A stretch of 7,613 nucleotides of DNA from an uncultured Methanobrevibacter sp. (GCF_937906425.1 NZ_CALCYR010000225.1:1-7613); one strand, 5' to 3'. Numbered from the stretch's first letter, positions 1-6,511 are shown. Made by a program: numbers and translations. Notes: generated by a model from the letters alone, not told the origin.

Positions 1-96
1 TTTTATTTTTTTTGTTATGTTTTTTTAAATTTTAAATTTTAAATTTTTATTTTTTTTATTTTTTTTGTTATGTTTTTTTAAATTTTAAATTTTTTT
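1..96. repeat. Two-copy 53-bp-period direct repeat, T-rich
   Basis: Bases 1-40 recur at 54-93 without a visible difference. Each copy has an interrupted T run, a GTTATG core (14-19 and 67-72), a T7 run and alternating AAA/TTTT blocks. Only A, T and the two G bases of each core are present. It lies 3' of the U32 gene, but the T runs are on the plus strand, so they do not form a terminator for that minus-strand gene. They could end a plus-strand gene lying to the left of the window. The first copy touches the window edge, so more copies may exist. Confidence 0.85.
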
Positions 97-122
97 AATC
101 CTTGAAATTTTAAAATCTTTTT

Positions 123-2759
123 TTAACACTCTTTTTCATGAAGTCTTCCATTTATGAAGTTTCCTCTATTTATTCTTGATAAGGTCATGTTCCTTATTTG
201 GTCCTTTAAAAGTTCCAAATCATATGTGTTGTCCTCTTTCAATGCCTGTGAATAAAGGGAAACGACTGTTGAACTGTATTTCGGGCTTGAGAATCTGGAG
301 TCAATAATCACTGAATCGATTCCTGTGTCCTTGATTGTCTCAATTTCATTTATAAGACATAAGCAGTCCTTGTTTATGAAATGACTGTGTCTGTTGTAGT
401 CAAAGACCACCTTATACTTGAATTTCTTTCTCTTTTGATCTTCAAGGATTGCATAATCTGAAGAGTCTCTAATTATAAAGTCCCTTCCTTCGTTAAGGTT
501 TGAAAAGTCATCCTTGCTGCTCATGACTTCCAGATTTCCTTGAACTATGATATTCAAATCCATATTCTCTTTATTTTCATCCCTTATGAATTTATATTTG
601 CAAACCATTTCCCTAATTTCCTTATGTGAAAGCTCAGATGATAATATAATGCTTTTAAAACCTGATTTTTCCAGGTTTTTCAGATTGTAGCTGTTCCAAA
701 CATTGAGGTTGTGATTTCCATAAACATCATTTTTAAAGCTTTTCCTGATTCCTGGAGTGTCATACATGATTGGAATGATTATATTTTCCTCTTCAAGTTC
801 ATCAAGGATTTTCCTTGCCCTTTCAATTTCCTCATCACTTATAAATGAAGATAAGACCCAGACAAGTTTTTCCTCTTTCTCTATTTCATCCTTGGATTTT
901 CCATGGTTTATCCTCTTGTATGCTTCCCTCAATAGGTCTTTTACATTGTCAAAGTATTCTTCAGGATTTGTATATAAAAAGGATGGGTCGAAGAAATACT
1001 TGTGGATAGGAAGCTTTGACACCATGTCGATAAGGTCAAGGTTTTCAAGCATTATTGAAAGATTTAATTTCTCATTTCTAAGGGGAATCTCATTATATGA
1101 TTCATATTCCCTTATGAACTGATTAATCCTTTTATTTGTTTTTCTGATTTCCCTTTTGTCTGCCTTGAAGTAATTAAGGTAGAGTTCAGTGGCTTTGTCA
1201 AGTATTGTCCTTCTTATTTTATTCAATTTTCCAATTGGAATGAATAAGTCATCCGGCAATTCATTTATGCTTAAGTTTTCAATATAGAATGGGGTTGAAC
1301 CTGTTTTTGAAAATTGCTTTTCAATATCCTCAACACTTATAGGCCTTTTTTGAGCCTTTTCAAATTTTGATTCGGATATGTATCTGAAATTGAAGTTTTC
1401 AATCCTATTTTCATTGTTTATTCCCTTTTCCTCAATCTTGAATTTTACATTGATGTTTAGGCTTAAGTCATCATTTAATCTAATGTCAAGGCTCAATGGG
1501 ATATGGGGATTGATTTTTTCATTGTGGAATTGCTTAAGGTAATCATGGGTTGATTTTGAAAAGCTTAAGAGAACCTTGTCTCCAACCCTAACATTTCTTG
1601 TAGTTTCAAGCTTTATGTATTCCTCATTTTGTTCTATGATATTATCGATGTAAATTCCCTTGATTTTATCCTTGTATTTAAAGCCGATACCGTCTCCCAA
1701 GTCAAGATTTATTGAAAAATCCTTGTTTTCCTTGGAGATTGTAATGATCTCTCCCTCTTTTTCAATGATTTTTCCAATGTAAACCCCTTCATGTCCAGAG
1801 CTTTCCCTTCCCAAGACCTGTCCTGGTTTTTGATTAAGAATGTATCCGTCTGTAAACTTTCTGTTGAATACGAGGGACAATTCCTTTTTGTATTCATCAT
1901 TTTCAGCCTTTATTTTCTTAAGTTCCTCTTCATCACTTTCCTCTTTTTCCATTTCCACATTGTCAATGAGGTGTCTGTATGCATTAACTATTGTTCCTAC
2001 ATAATCTGCAGATTTCATCCGTCCTTCAAGCTTTAGGGAGAATACTCCTGCATCTTCAATTTGGTCAAGACCATTAAAGACAGCCAAGTCATGTGTAGAG
2101 AGAAGATAGCCGTTTCCAACATTGTAATTCTTGTATTTAAGTTTGTATTGCTTACGGCAAGGCTGTGCACAGGCTCCCCTATTTCCACTTCTTCCGCTGT
2201 TGTATGATGAGATGTAACAGTTTCCGCTAAAGCAGTAGCATAATGCCCCATGTCCAAAGACTTCAAGTTCCATGTTTAAATTGGAATCCTTAAGTTTTTG
2301 GGAAATTTCCCTTATCTTTTCCACATTCAGCTCACGTGGAAAGACTATTCTTGAAATATTGTTCTCAACAGCCCATAGGACACAGTCATAGTCACTTAGG
2401 GTCATTTGTGTTGAGGCATGCACTTCAAGGTCTGGGATAAGATTTTTGATAAGTTCAATAATTCCAAGATCCTGTACGATAACTGCATCAACGCCTATTT
2501 TATAAAGTTTGAAGAGGTATTTGACTACTTCAACAATTTCAAAGTTGTTTATGAGCGTATTGACTGTAACATGTATTTTAACTCCATTCAAATGGGCATA
2601 TTCAACACTTTTTTCTATCTCCTCAAGTGTAAAGTTCTTTGCAAATGCCCTTGCTCCAAATCGCTCTCCGGAAATGTAAACTGCATCAGCTCCTGCATTG
2701 ACTGCAGTAACTAGAATGTCATAATTTCCTGCAGGGGCCAATAATTCAGGTAAAGTCAT
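123..2759 (-). CDS. Peptidase U32 family protein with DUF3656-like region (possible RlhA-type rRNA hydroxylase)
   Basis: 878 residues. The N-terminal U32 barrel (about 1-260) opens with PELLAPAGN and carries the family signature EVFGHGALCYCFSGNCYIS at 166-184, followed by C197 and C201. C174, C181 and a Cys near 197 match the cysteines that bind [4Fe-4S] in studied U32 proteins. A charged linker (about 268-293) leads to VFNRKFTDGYIL at 297-308, then a beta-rich DUF3656-like region ending near IPIGKLNKIRR (507-517). The last third (about 560-860) resembles a second, degenerate U32 barrel without the cysteines. Despite the name, characterised members are RNA or ubiquinone hydroxylases rather than proven peptidases. 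U32 plus DUF3656 is the layout of RlhA, which hydroxylates C2501 of 23S rRNA, so a similar cytoplasmic role is inferred here, not shown. I chose ATG 2759 because AAGGAGAT sits 7 nt upstream and the conserved N-terminus starts there; the frame stays open to 2810. It is divergent from tmk. Confidence 0.9.
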   Translation of the reverse strand: MTLPELLAPAGNYDILVTAVNAGADAVYISGERFGARAFAKNFTLEEIEKSVEYAHLNGVKIHVTVNTLINNFEIVEVVKYLFKLYKIGVDAVIVQDLGIIELIKNLIPDLEVHASTQMTLSDYDCVLWAVENNISRIVFPRELNVEKIREISQKLKDSNLNMELEVFGHGALCYCFSGNCYISSYNSGRSGNRGACAQPCRKQYKLKYKNYNVGNGYLLSTHDLAVFNGLDQIEDAGVFSLKLEGRMKSADYVGTIVNAYRHLIDNVEMEKEESDEEELKKIKAENDEYKKELSLVFNRKFTDGYILNQKPGQVLGRESSGHEGVYIGKIIEKEGEIITISKENKDFSINLDLGDGIGFKYKDKIKGIYIDNIIEQNEEYIKLETTRNVRVGDKVLLSFSKSTHDYLKQFHNEKINPHIPLSLDIRLNDDLSLNINVKFKIEEKGINNENRIENFNFRYISESKFEKAQKRPISVEDIEKQFSKTGSTPFYIENLSINELPDDLFIPIGKLNKIRRTILDKATELYLNYFKADKREIRKTNKRINQFIREYESYNEIPLRNEKLNLSIMLENLDLIDMVSKLPIHKYFFDPSFLYTNPEEYFDNVKDLLREAYKRINHGKSKDEIEKEEKLVWVLSSFISDEEIERARKILDELEEENIIIPIMYDTPGIRKSFKNDVYGNHNLNVWNSYNLKNLEKSGFKSIILSSELSHKEIREMVCKYKFIRDENKENMDLNIIVQGNLEVMSSKDDFSNLNEGRDFIIRDSSDYAILEDQKRKKFKYKVVFDYNRHSHFINKDCLCLINEIETIKDTGIDSVIIDSRFSSPKYSSTVVSLYSQALKEDNTYDLELLKDQIRNMTLSRINRGNFINGRLHEKEC

Positions 2760-2766
2760 TAAAATA

Positions 2767-2774
2767 ATCTCCTT
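2767..2774 (-). promoter_or_regulatory. Strong Shine-Dalgarno site of the U32 gene
   Basis: The minus strand reads AAGGAGAT, 7 nt before ATG 2759. This decides the start against the in-frame ATG at 2810, which has no such site. It is the only GGAG-type SD in the window; the aIF2 beta and 67-residue genes use GGTGAT-type sites. Confidence 0.85.
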
Positions 2775-2779
2775 TTTTA

Positions 2780-2787
2780 ATTTTATA
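2780..2787 (-). promoter_or_regulatory. Proximal TATA-like box before the U32 gene
   Basis: The minus strand reads ATATAAAA about 25 nt upstream of ATG 2759. Archaeal transcription usually starts about 25 nt from the box centre, so this box would give a leaderless or nearly leaderless message that omits the SD at 2767-2774. It may be a decoy in AT-rich DNA; the distal box fits the strong SD better. Confidence 0.35.
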
Positions 2788-2824
2788 TCGATGAATAATA
2801 ATTTTTTCAATCTTACTTATTTTG

Positions 2825-2837
2825 ATGAATAATTCAT
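2825..2837. repeat. 13-bp palindrome in the U32 leader region, next to a repeated decamer
   Basis: ATGAAT-A-ATTCAT is a perfect palindrome. Its left part belongs to GATGAATAAT (2824-2833), which recurs at 2790-2799, 34 bp away. Both lie between the distal TATA box and the U32 start codon, so they would be in the 5' leader if the distal promoter is used. Function is unknown, and the AT-rich composition makes short palindromes fairly common. Confidence 0.5.
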
Positions 2838-2864
2838 TATAATTTTTTATCTTCTCTTTTTGCA

Positions 2865-2891
2865 GATTGTATTTTATATATTTCTACAATC
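2865..2891 (-). promoter_or_regulatory. Distal TATA box of the U32 gene inside an operator-like inverted repeat
   Basis: GATTGTA (2865-2871) and TACAATC (2885-2891) are perfect inverted arms separated by 13 bp. The spacer contains the best minus-strand TATA box of this region, TATATAAAA at 2872-2880. Start-to-start distance of the arms is 20 bp, about two helical turns, as expected for a dimeric regulator. From this box transcription would start near 2851, giving a leader of roughly 90 nt that includes the GGAG SD. A protein on the arms would compete with TBP. The arrangement is seen in the sequence; the repressor is inference. Confidence 0.55.
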
Positions 2892-2989
2892 GTATCTTAA
2901 TATTGAATTTTTATTTTGTAATTGTCTAACAATTTATAATTATGTTAATTTTATTATATACATATTTTTATAATTGGAAAAAATACAGT

Positions 2990-3122
2990 TCATTTTTTTA
3001 ATTTAAAAATTTCTTAAAATCATGTTTTTTTTAATTTAAAAATTTCTTAAAATTTTGTTTTTTTTAATTTAAAATTTTTTAAATTTTGTTTTTTTTAATT
3101 TAAAAATTTCTTAAATTTTATT
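2990..3122. repeat. Four-copy tandem repeat of about 33 bp
   Basis: Copies can be anchored on the AATTTAAA that follows each T run, at 3000, 3033, 3066 and 3097, so the periods are 33, 33 and 31 bp. A unit consists of T7-T8, AATTTAAAAATTTCTTAAA and a short TTTTG or TCATG joint. The third copy is shorter and lacks the C. The block sits in the 422-bp divergent spacer between the U32 gene and tmk, ending about 30 bp before the tmk TATA box. Local slippage duplication explains it; no function is evident. Confidence 0.85.
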
Positions 3123-3152
3123 GGTCTGGATTTTCTAAAAAATTAATTAAAA

Positions 3153-3163
3153 TTATATATTTT
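3153..3163 (+). promoter_or_regulatory. TATA box of tmk placed for a leaderless transcript
   Basis: TTATATATTTT is centred about 25 nt upstream of ATG 3182, so the expected start of transcription falls on or beside the start codon. The upstream AATTAAAA could serve as a BRE. No SD-like sequence lies between the box and the ATG, which agrees with leaderless initiation. Confidence 0.6.
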
Positions 3164-3181
3164 AAAAATAAATCTTATTTT

Positions 3182-3772
3182 ATGTATATTGTATTGGAAG
3201 GAATAGATGGTGCAGGAAAATCAACTCAAATCACTTATTTAAAAGAATGGTTGGAAGATAATGGCTTAAAAGTAGAAACAATTGTTGAACCTACTGATTT
3301 GGAAGTTGGAAGACTTATTCGTAAATTATTAACTCGTTCAGATGCTACAAGTGAAACTATGCAAAAGACTTTAGGCCTTTTGTTTGCAGCGGACCGTCTT
3401 ATTTTAATGGATAGGATTGAAGAGCTTGAAGCTAATAATACTGTTGTTATTAGTGATAGGTCCTTTTATTCCAGTTTGGTATATCAGGAGCCTCAGGAAT
3501 GGATTAAGGAATTAAATAAATATGCTAAAGAACCTGATATGGTTCTTCTTTTAGATTTGGATGTTAAAAAGTCTGTTGCCCGAACTGAAGGAACTGATGA
3601 ATTTGAAAATGAGGAGTTTCTGACTGGAGTTAAGGAAAATTATCTAAAATTAGCAAGTGAAAATGATAATTTTGTAATTGTTGATGCTAATAATGGGCCT
3701 AATAAAGTCTCTTCAGACATAAAAAAAGCTGTAGCTCCATTATTTGACATTTGTAAAGATTGTATTTTATAA
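3182..3772 (+). CDS. tmk: Thymidylate kinase (dTMP kinase)
   Basis: 196 residues, within the usual 195-215 of the family. It phosphorylates dTMP to dTDP with ATP in the cytoplasm, on the route to dTTP. The N-terminal P-loop GIDGAGKST is at 7-15, and EPTD at 36-39 occupies the position of the substrate-side loop. SDRSFYSSLVYQ (91-102) carries the DR motif and the aromatic/serine stretch typical of dTMP kinases. A LID-like stretch with R134 and acidic residues follows near 134-145. The protein ends in CKDC-IL, a terminal CxxC that I do not expect in the family. It is the only plus-strand gene here and is monocistronic: 422 bp from the divergent U32 gene and convergent with the 67-residue gene. 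No SD is visible, and a TATA box about 25 nt upstream suggests a leaderless mRNA. Confidence 0.96.
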   Translation: MYIVLEGIDGAGKSTQITYLKEWLEDNGLKVETIVEPTDLEVGRLIRKLLTRSDATSETMQKTLGLLFAADRLILMDRIEELEANNTVVISDRSFYSSLVYQEPQEWIKELNKYAKEPDMVLLLDLDVKKSVARTEGTDEFENEEFLTGVKENYLKLASENDNFVIVDANNGPNKVSSDIKKAVAPLFDICKDCIL

Positions 3773-3800
3773 AAAAAAGAATTTTCTTATCTTAGACAAG

Positions 3801-3938
3801 TTTTTACTTATTTTTTCTATTTTTTATTTTTATTTATTTTTTCTATTTTTATTTTTTATTTTTTTATTTTTATTTATTTATTTATTTTATTTTTATTTAT
3901 TTATTTTATTTTTATTTTTTCACTTTTTTTATTTTTTT
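3801..3938 (+). terminator. Long poly-T termination zone after tmk
   Basis: From 3801 to 3940 the plus strand contains no G and only five C; the rest is T runs of 4-8 broken by single A. Archaeal RNA polymerase terminates at T runs in the coding strand without needing a hairpin, so this would act as a stack of terminators about 30 nt after the tmk stop. ATTT/ATTTT repeats dominate 3860-3920. The open frame through it is low-complexity Phe/Leu and is not a gene. Confidence 0.75.
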
Positions 3939-3972
3939 AAGTTATAGTTTATTTTTAATTATTTTTTCAATC

Positions 3973-4014
3973 AAAAAACATACTTTAAAACTATTTTTTA
4001 AAAATAAAATAAAA
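3973..4014 (-). terminator. T-tract terminator of the tyrS / 67-residue gene unit
   Basis: On the minus strand, T-rich blocks (TTTTATTTTATTTTT, the complement of 4000-4014) start 9 nt past the stop of the 67-residue gene, followed by T6 at 3978-3973. This matches archaeal U-tract termination and faces the tmk terminator zone, so the two converging transcripts are separated. Confidence 0.65.
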
Positions 4015-4023
4015 TTAGTAGAA

Positions 4024-4227
4024 TTATCTTTCTAATTCTGCTAATCTTTCTTTCATTAATTTTGTAAGGTATGCTTGTGCCTTTTCAAGTTCCTCTTTTG
4101 TTCCTAAAAGTTTTGGTCCAAATTCAGTTTGTTTCAATTCAACATTGAATTCTTCATAAACATGTGCAAGCATTTGCTCTCCAATTCCATTAGTAAGTTT
4201 CATTTCATAAATTGGTTCATCTTCCAT
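4024..4227 (-). CDS. Small conserved-looking protein of unknown function, 67 residues
   Basis: I do not recognise the family. It is very likely a real gene: an AGGTGAT SD lies 3 nt before the ATG, the same layout (GGTGATAAAATGGA) as at aIF2 beta, and it follows tyrS by 42 bp on the same strand with a T-tract after it. The protein is acidic at the N-terminus, then LTNGIGEQMLAHVYEEFNVELKQTEFGPKLLG (11-42), then a charged, probably helical tail KEELEKAQAYLTKLMKERLAELER (44-67). There are no cysteines, signal peptide or membrane segment. The order helix, two strands with G-P-x-x-x-G, helix is faintly like a small nucleic-acid-binding alpha/beta fold such as KH, but that is speculation. Its place behind tyrS suggests a cytoplasmic, translation-linked role. 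Confidence 0.85.
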   Translation of the reverse strand: MEDEPIYEMKLTNGIGEQMLAHVYEEFNVELKQTEFGPKLLGTKEELEKAQAYLTKLMKERLAELER

Positions 4228-4230
4228 TTT

Positions 4231-4238
4231 ATCACCTA
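4231..4238 (-). promoter_or_regulatory. Shine-Dalgarno site of the 67-residue gene
   Basis: The minus strand reads TAGGTGAT, 3 nt before ATG 4227. It pairs with the AUCACCU end of archaeal 16S rRNA. The site fixes the start and is the main evidence that this small frame is translated. Confidence 0.8.
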
Positions 4239-4269
4239 ATTTATAATTAATTCATGATTATAATTTTAT

Positions 4270-5232
4270 TTAGTTTTCTGCCATAAAGTCCCTTACAGGT
4301 TTCAAGAAGTCAATTAAGTAAGCTGTAATTGCATTTTTTAAATCCATTGGGTGTAAGTTTCCTTCACCAAACAGTTTATACAATTCATCTTTAGTTAATT
4401 CAAGGTTACCACCAAATTTTTCAGGTCTTTCAATCAATAATGTGTCTTGATTTGTGAAAACGAAGTGGTCTGCAATTTCCAGAATAGGATTGTCTTCAAG
4501 TTCTCCTTGAGGGCAGTAGCTTTTTCTTATTTTTTCGCTGATTACTTCAGGTTCATCGTCAACAGCAATGTAGTTTCCCTTGCTTGAGGACATTTTCGCA
4601 TCTCCGTCAAGTCCATGAATTAAAGGGGTGTGGATACATACAGGAGCTTCCTTGCCTATTCTTGGCAAGCTTTCTCTAGCCAACATTTGGATTTTTCTTT
4701 GTTCCATGCCGCCTAAAGCAATATCCACCTCTAAGGCAGCCATGTCTGCAGTTTGCATAAGGGGATAAACCACACTTGCTACTTTAGGGTTGTCATCGTG
4801 TCTGCTGACTTGATCCATACTTCTTTTTGCTCTTTTTAAGGTAGTGATTGTAGCTAATTGATAAACGTCATTTGTGTAGTCGCTTTCTGTTTGGAAAGTT
4901 GATCCGTAAATATATTCGGTATCATCTGCAAGACCAAGACCTTGGAAACATTTTTTATTGTATTCTGCAGTTTCTGCAATTTCTTCAACAGTTCCTTTTC
5001 CATTTAGGAAAGCGTGGTAATCAGCAAGCAGTATTTTTATCTTAAATCCTAATTTTTGCAACTGTTTAAGTTTCATGATGGTAACTGCATGTCCCAAATG
5101 AATTTTTCCAGAAGGTTCATAACCTGTATATGCGATAGGGTTCTCTTTTTCAAGTTTTTCTTTTAATTCGTCTACTTCGATGATTTCTAATGTTCCTTCT
5201 TGGATTAATTCGATTTTTTCTTCTATATTCAT
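4270..5232 (-). CDS. tyrS: Tyrosyl-tRNA synthetase, archaeal type
   Basis: 320 residues, class I synthetase that attaches tyrosine to tRNA-Tyr. It aligns by eye along its whole length with the known Methanocaldococcus jannaschii enzyme (306 residues). The HIGH motif is PSGKIHLGH (40-48) and the KMSKS motif is KMSSS (213-217). Tyrosine-pocket residues are kept: Y35 (M. jannaschii Y32), and Y156, Q160, D163 and Q178 in YPLMQTADMAALEVDIALGGMEQRK (156-180). HPMDLKN (294-300) includes D297, equivalent to D286, which contacts G34 of the anticodon. A compact C-terminus without an S4 domain marks it as archaeal/eukaryotic rather than bacterial. The start ATG has a weak GTGAT SD (5236-5240). It is 121 bp after NMD3, has a plausible own promoter, and is followed by the 67-residue gene. 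The leader is duplicated (see 5224-5307). Confidence 0.97.
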   Translation of the reverse strand: MNIEEKIELIQEGTLEIIEVDELKEKLEKENPIAYTGYEPSGKIHLGHAVTIMKLKQLQKLGFKIKILLADYHAFLNGKGTVEEIAETAEYNKKCFQGLGLADDTEYIYGSTFQTESDYTNDVYQLATITTLKRAKRSMDQVSRHDDNPKVASVVYPLMQTADMAALEVDIALGGMEQRKIQMLARESLPRIGKEAPVCIHTPLIHGLDGDAKMSSSKGNYIAVDDEPEVISEKIRKSYCPQGELEDNPILEIADHFVFTNQDTLLIERPEKFGGNLELTKDELYKLFGEGNLHPMDLKNAITAYLIDFLKPVRDFMAEN

Positions 5233-5307
5233 AAAATCACTTTCTTCGTTTAGTAATTTGATAATTATAATTTTAAATCATTTTTTTTTGTTTAGTAATT
5301 TGATAAT
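5224..5307 (-). repeat. 42-bp tandem duplication covering the tyrS leader and start codon
   Basis: GTTTAGTAATTTGATAAT occurs at 5248-5265 and exactly again at 5290-5307. On the minus strand both copies continue with a purine run and TGATTT: GAAGAAAG-TGATTT before the real ATG, A9-TGATTT in the upstream copy. So the similarity runs through the SD, and the upstream unit looks like a decayed copy of the leader. The downstream unit, counted as 42 bp, includes ATG 5232. Confidence 0.75.
5265..5278 (-). promoter_or_regulatory. Candidate TATA box of tyrS
   Basis: The minus strand reads GATTTAAAATTATAAT over about 5279-5264. Centred near 5272, it would start transcription around 5247 and give a leader of about 15 nt holding the GTGAT SD. 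tyrS could therefore be transcribed on its own as well as by read-through from NMD3. Support is only position and composition in AT-rich DNA. Confidence 0.4.
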
Positions 5308-5353
5308 AAAATTTTTATTCGTTTTATTTGTTTTTTAGTTTTTATTTTGGAGT

Positions 5354-6403
5354 TTAATCTTGATTGATTAAATAAATCTTTCCATTTATTTTTATACAGT
5401 CGATTTCCTCTCCAATATTGCAGTCTTGAAGATTTTCATTCATTTCCAAATCAACTGGACTGTAGTCTTCCGGATCTAAAACTTGAATGCTTTTTGGACT
5501 TTTTGCTGTGATAATGACCTTTTGAATGTCTTTTGTGTCTGCCATTTTTTCTATGGAGTCATATTCTCTCCATTTTAATGCAGTCTTTTCCATAGTGTCC
5601 AAATTCAATATTTGAATTCTTTTTCCATCAATTGAAATTATCTTATAGATTCCATCATTATATTTTATGAATTCCCCTTTTTGGAAGTTTGGAAGTCTTA
5701 CTGAAATCCAGATTCTGTATAATCCCTTTCCAGTATTCTTGTCTTCGCTTATTAAACGGGGAGACTCTTTTACGATTGCTCCAAGTTCGTCCTTGAGATG
5801 TTCGACAAGTTTTTTTGCAGTCTTGTAGGATCCTATATAATAGTCATTTCCCTCCTTTAGTTTTGCAACTTGGGGGATATAGGCCAATTTGTCCTTTTTC
5901 ATCTGTTTTTTAAGGGTTCTATAGATTATCTCTTCAGATGTTTCAATTTCCTTTTCATCCAGGTCCCTTTTGTCTGCACGTAATTGGATAACTGCTTCAT
6001 AATATCCTGCAGCTTTTTTACTGCAATCAGGACATACTGAATGATTTATTTTAACGTCTGGAGTGTGGGTTTCAACTATTTCCTCTCCTAAAACTGTTGC
6101 AACCGCTTCAACATAACATTCAGCAATTGTTCCTCTCATTTGGTCAATTTCAAGTTCAATCTCTTCATTTTCAGCCAAATCACTTAGGCTAATGTTTCTC
6201 TCCAAAGCCCTATAGATTATCTCTTCATCTGGAAGATATTCGTCTTTCCATTTTCCCTCTTCCAATTTGGCATTGCAGTGGCTACAAACAGTAACTGTTA
6301 TGTTTTCAGGTATTGTCATAAGTTGAAACTTTTTTAAAAAACAGTTTTTACAAATGTTATCAATCATTTCAACATCTGTAGCACCACATTCTGGACAAAA
6401 CAT
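5354..6403 (-). CDS. nmd3: NMD3 family ribosome biogenesis protein
   Basis: 349 residues from ATG 6403. Four CxxC pairs, C3/C6, C18/C21, C40/C43 and C124/C127, form the zinc-binding N-terminal region of NMD3, and AGYYEAVIQLR (131-141) is the typical NMD3 stretch after the last pair. The C-terminal part (about 225-349) is beta-rich, in line with the eIF5A-like and SH3-like domains of eukaryotic NMD3. In eukaryotes NMD3 binds the 60S subunit joining face and serves as export adaptor; archaeal forms lack the nuclear export tail and probably act in 50S maturation. The frame opens three codons earlier at GTG 6412, but ATG 6403 gives the usual MFCPxCG start and has GAGTG 6 nt upstream. It lies between aIF2 beta (302-bp spacer) and tyrS (121 bp). 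A promoter of its own is possible at about 6431-6445 but is not distinct. Confidence 0.93.
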   Translation of the reverse strand: MFCPECGATDVEMIDNICKNCFLKKFQLMTIPENITVTVCSHCNAKLEEGKWKDEYLPDEEIIYRALERNISLSDLAENEEIELEIDQMRGTIAECYVEAVATVLGEEIVETHTPDVKINHSVCPDCSKKAAGYYEAVIQLRADKRDLDEKEIETSEEIIYRTLKKQMKKDKLAYIPQVAKLKEGNDYYIGSYKTAKKLVEHLKDELGAIVKESPRLISEDKNTGKGLYRIWISVRLPNFQKGEFIKYNDGIYKIISIDGKRIQILNLDTMEKTALKWREYDSIEKMADTKDIQKVIITAKSPKSIQVLDPEDYSPVDLEMNENLQDCNIGEEIDCIKINGKIYLINQD

Positions 6404-6511
6404 TTGGAACACTCTATAAAAATAATTTTGAAATTTTTTAAAAATAAAAAGAAAATTTTAAAGATTTTCTTTAAATTAATTTTAAGACTATATTTAAGAG
6501 AATATTGTTTT

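Noticed and set aside
757..2714. Several open frames of 60-120 codons on either strand inside the U32 gene
   Set aside because: They lie wholly within a well-supported coding region in other frames, lack SD sites and resemble no protein family.
2760..2810. Seventeen-residue N-terminal extension of the U32 protein from ATG 2810
   Set aside because: It has no SD, its sequence is low-complexity Lys/Ile/Leu, and it would translate through the strong SD of the ATG at 2759, where the conserved PELLAPAGN start begins.
3744..3947. Open frame of 67 codons overlapping the end of tmk
   Set aside because: It translates to almost only Phe, Leu, Ile and Tyr from the T-rich terminator zone and has no SD.
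6404..6412. NMD3 starting at GTG 6412
   Set aside because: ATG 6403 gives the family-typical MFCPxCG N-terminus and has GAGTG at a suitable distance; the GTG has no SD.
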